From NCBI GenBank assembly GCA_024224595.1, contig JAAENI010000368.1, positions 1 through 35,517 of the forward strand: a stretch of 35,517 bases of DNA. Reading direction: 5' to 3'. Shown in pieces: positions 35,416 to 35,517 of this stretch. The stretch is from Hyphomicrobiales bacterium (lineage in GTDB: Bacteria; Pseudomonadota; Alphaproteobacteria; Rhizobiales; Rhizobiaceae). Every line of letters starts with the position of its first letter. Within the stretch, counting starts at the first letter, position 1. The translations under genes and the position numbers were made by a program. The notes under the pieces were generated by a model that had not been told where the DNA came from, searched no databases, and saw nothing but the letters and a program-made list of their open reading frames with translations.

Positions 35416-35517
35416 ATGAAAAATAATGAAAACAAAAATGATTCTGAACTTCCGGTAGCATATCCGCAATATTCAGGACCCGGCTTTTTTGATGATGCCG
35501 GCGAAGCAGTGAATGAA
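35416..35517 (+). CDS. Start of an unidentified gene cut by the window edge
   Basis: An ATG 48 bases after pgi opens a frame of 34 codons that stays open to the last base. The visible part is polar and probably disordered (MKNNENKNDSELPVAYPQ, then GPGFFDDAGEAVNE), with no signal peptide. No Shine-Dalgarno is evident and no family can be named from so little. It could also be a chance open frame. The position right after pgi on the same strand makes a real gene plausible. Confidence 0.35.
   Translation, partial: MKNNENKNDSELPVAYPQYSGPGFFDDAGEAVNE

Overview
The window looks like a chromosomal segment of an alphaproteobacterium of the Hyphomicrobiales (Rhizobiales) type. The evidence is gene content and order: a FeuN/FeuP/FeuQ-like module, a cycHJKL cytochrome c maturation operon without ccmG, a Do-like protease, an OmpR-type two-component pair, glnE, a PleC/PdhS-like PAS histidine kinase, pepN and pgi. 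By eye the base composition is moderate, lower than in many soil rhizobia. I do not assign a genus.

Layout. 1-2.7 kb (minus strand) holds a DUF2336 protein and a translationally coupled DUF1214/DUF1254 pair. At 2.9-5.1 kb (minus) is a class A penicillin-binding protein, divergent from a YcgN-type cysteine-cluster gene; the gap between them contains three tandem 16-bp units, each with a perfect TATAAT. At 5.8-8.2 kb are a small secreted FeuN-like protein, a FeuP-like regulator and a FeuQ-like kinase. A lipoprotein and a terminator follow, then ccmI-ccmE-ccmF-ccmH (9.0-13.1 kb), an alpha/beta-hydrolase-OsmC fusion (13.2-14.4 kb), a DegP-like protease closed by a strong terminator (14.6-16.2 kb), a second response regulator/kinase pair (16.2-18.4 kb) and glnE (18.5-21.4 kb).

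21.4-28.1 kb looks like an accessory insertion. It begins with nearly 1 kb without an intact gene, which contains a 41-codon N-terminal fragment of an HNH-type endonuclease and a 56-codon C-terminal remnant of an IS66 transposase. A secreted protein of unknown function follows, then an N-terminal remnant of an IS5-family transposase. Next is a tight three-gene operon: a dimethylglycine/sarcosine dehydrogenase-like flavoprotein, an MttB-family methyltransferase homologue and a TetR regulator, presumably for methylated-amine (betaine-type) catabolism. No corrinoid protein gene is present. After it the core block resumes with the PAS kinase and pepN (both minus), then pgi (plus) and the first 34 codons of an unidentified gene at the right edge.

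The core genes cover cell-wall synthesis, envelope sensing, periplasmic protein quality control, cytochrome c biogenesis, nitrogen control and central carbon metabolism. The least ordinary parts are the methylamine operon flanked by transposon debris, the triple-TATAAT repeat, and the fused hydrolase/OsmC protein. I found no CRISPR array, rRNA, tRNA or clear prophage, and no convincing wholly new defence or mobile system.
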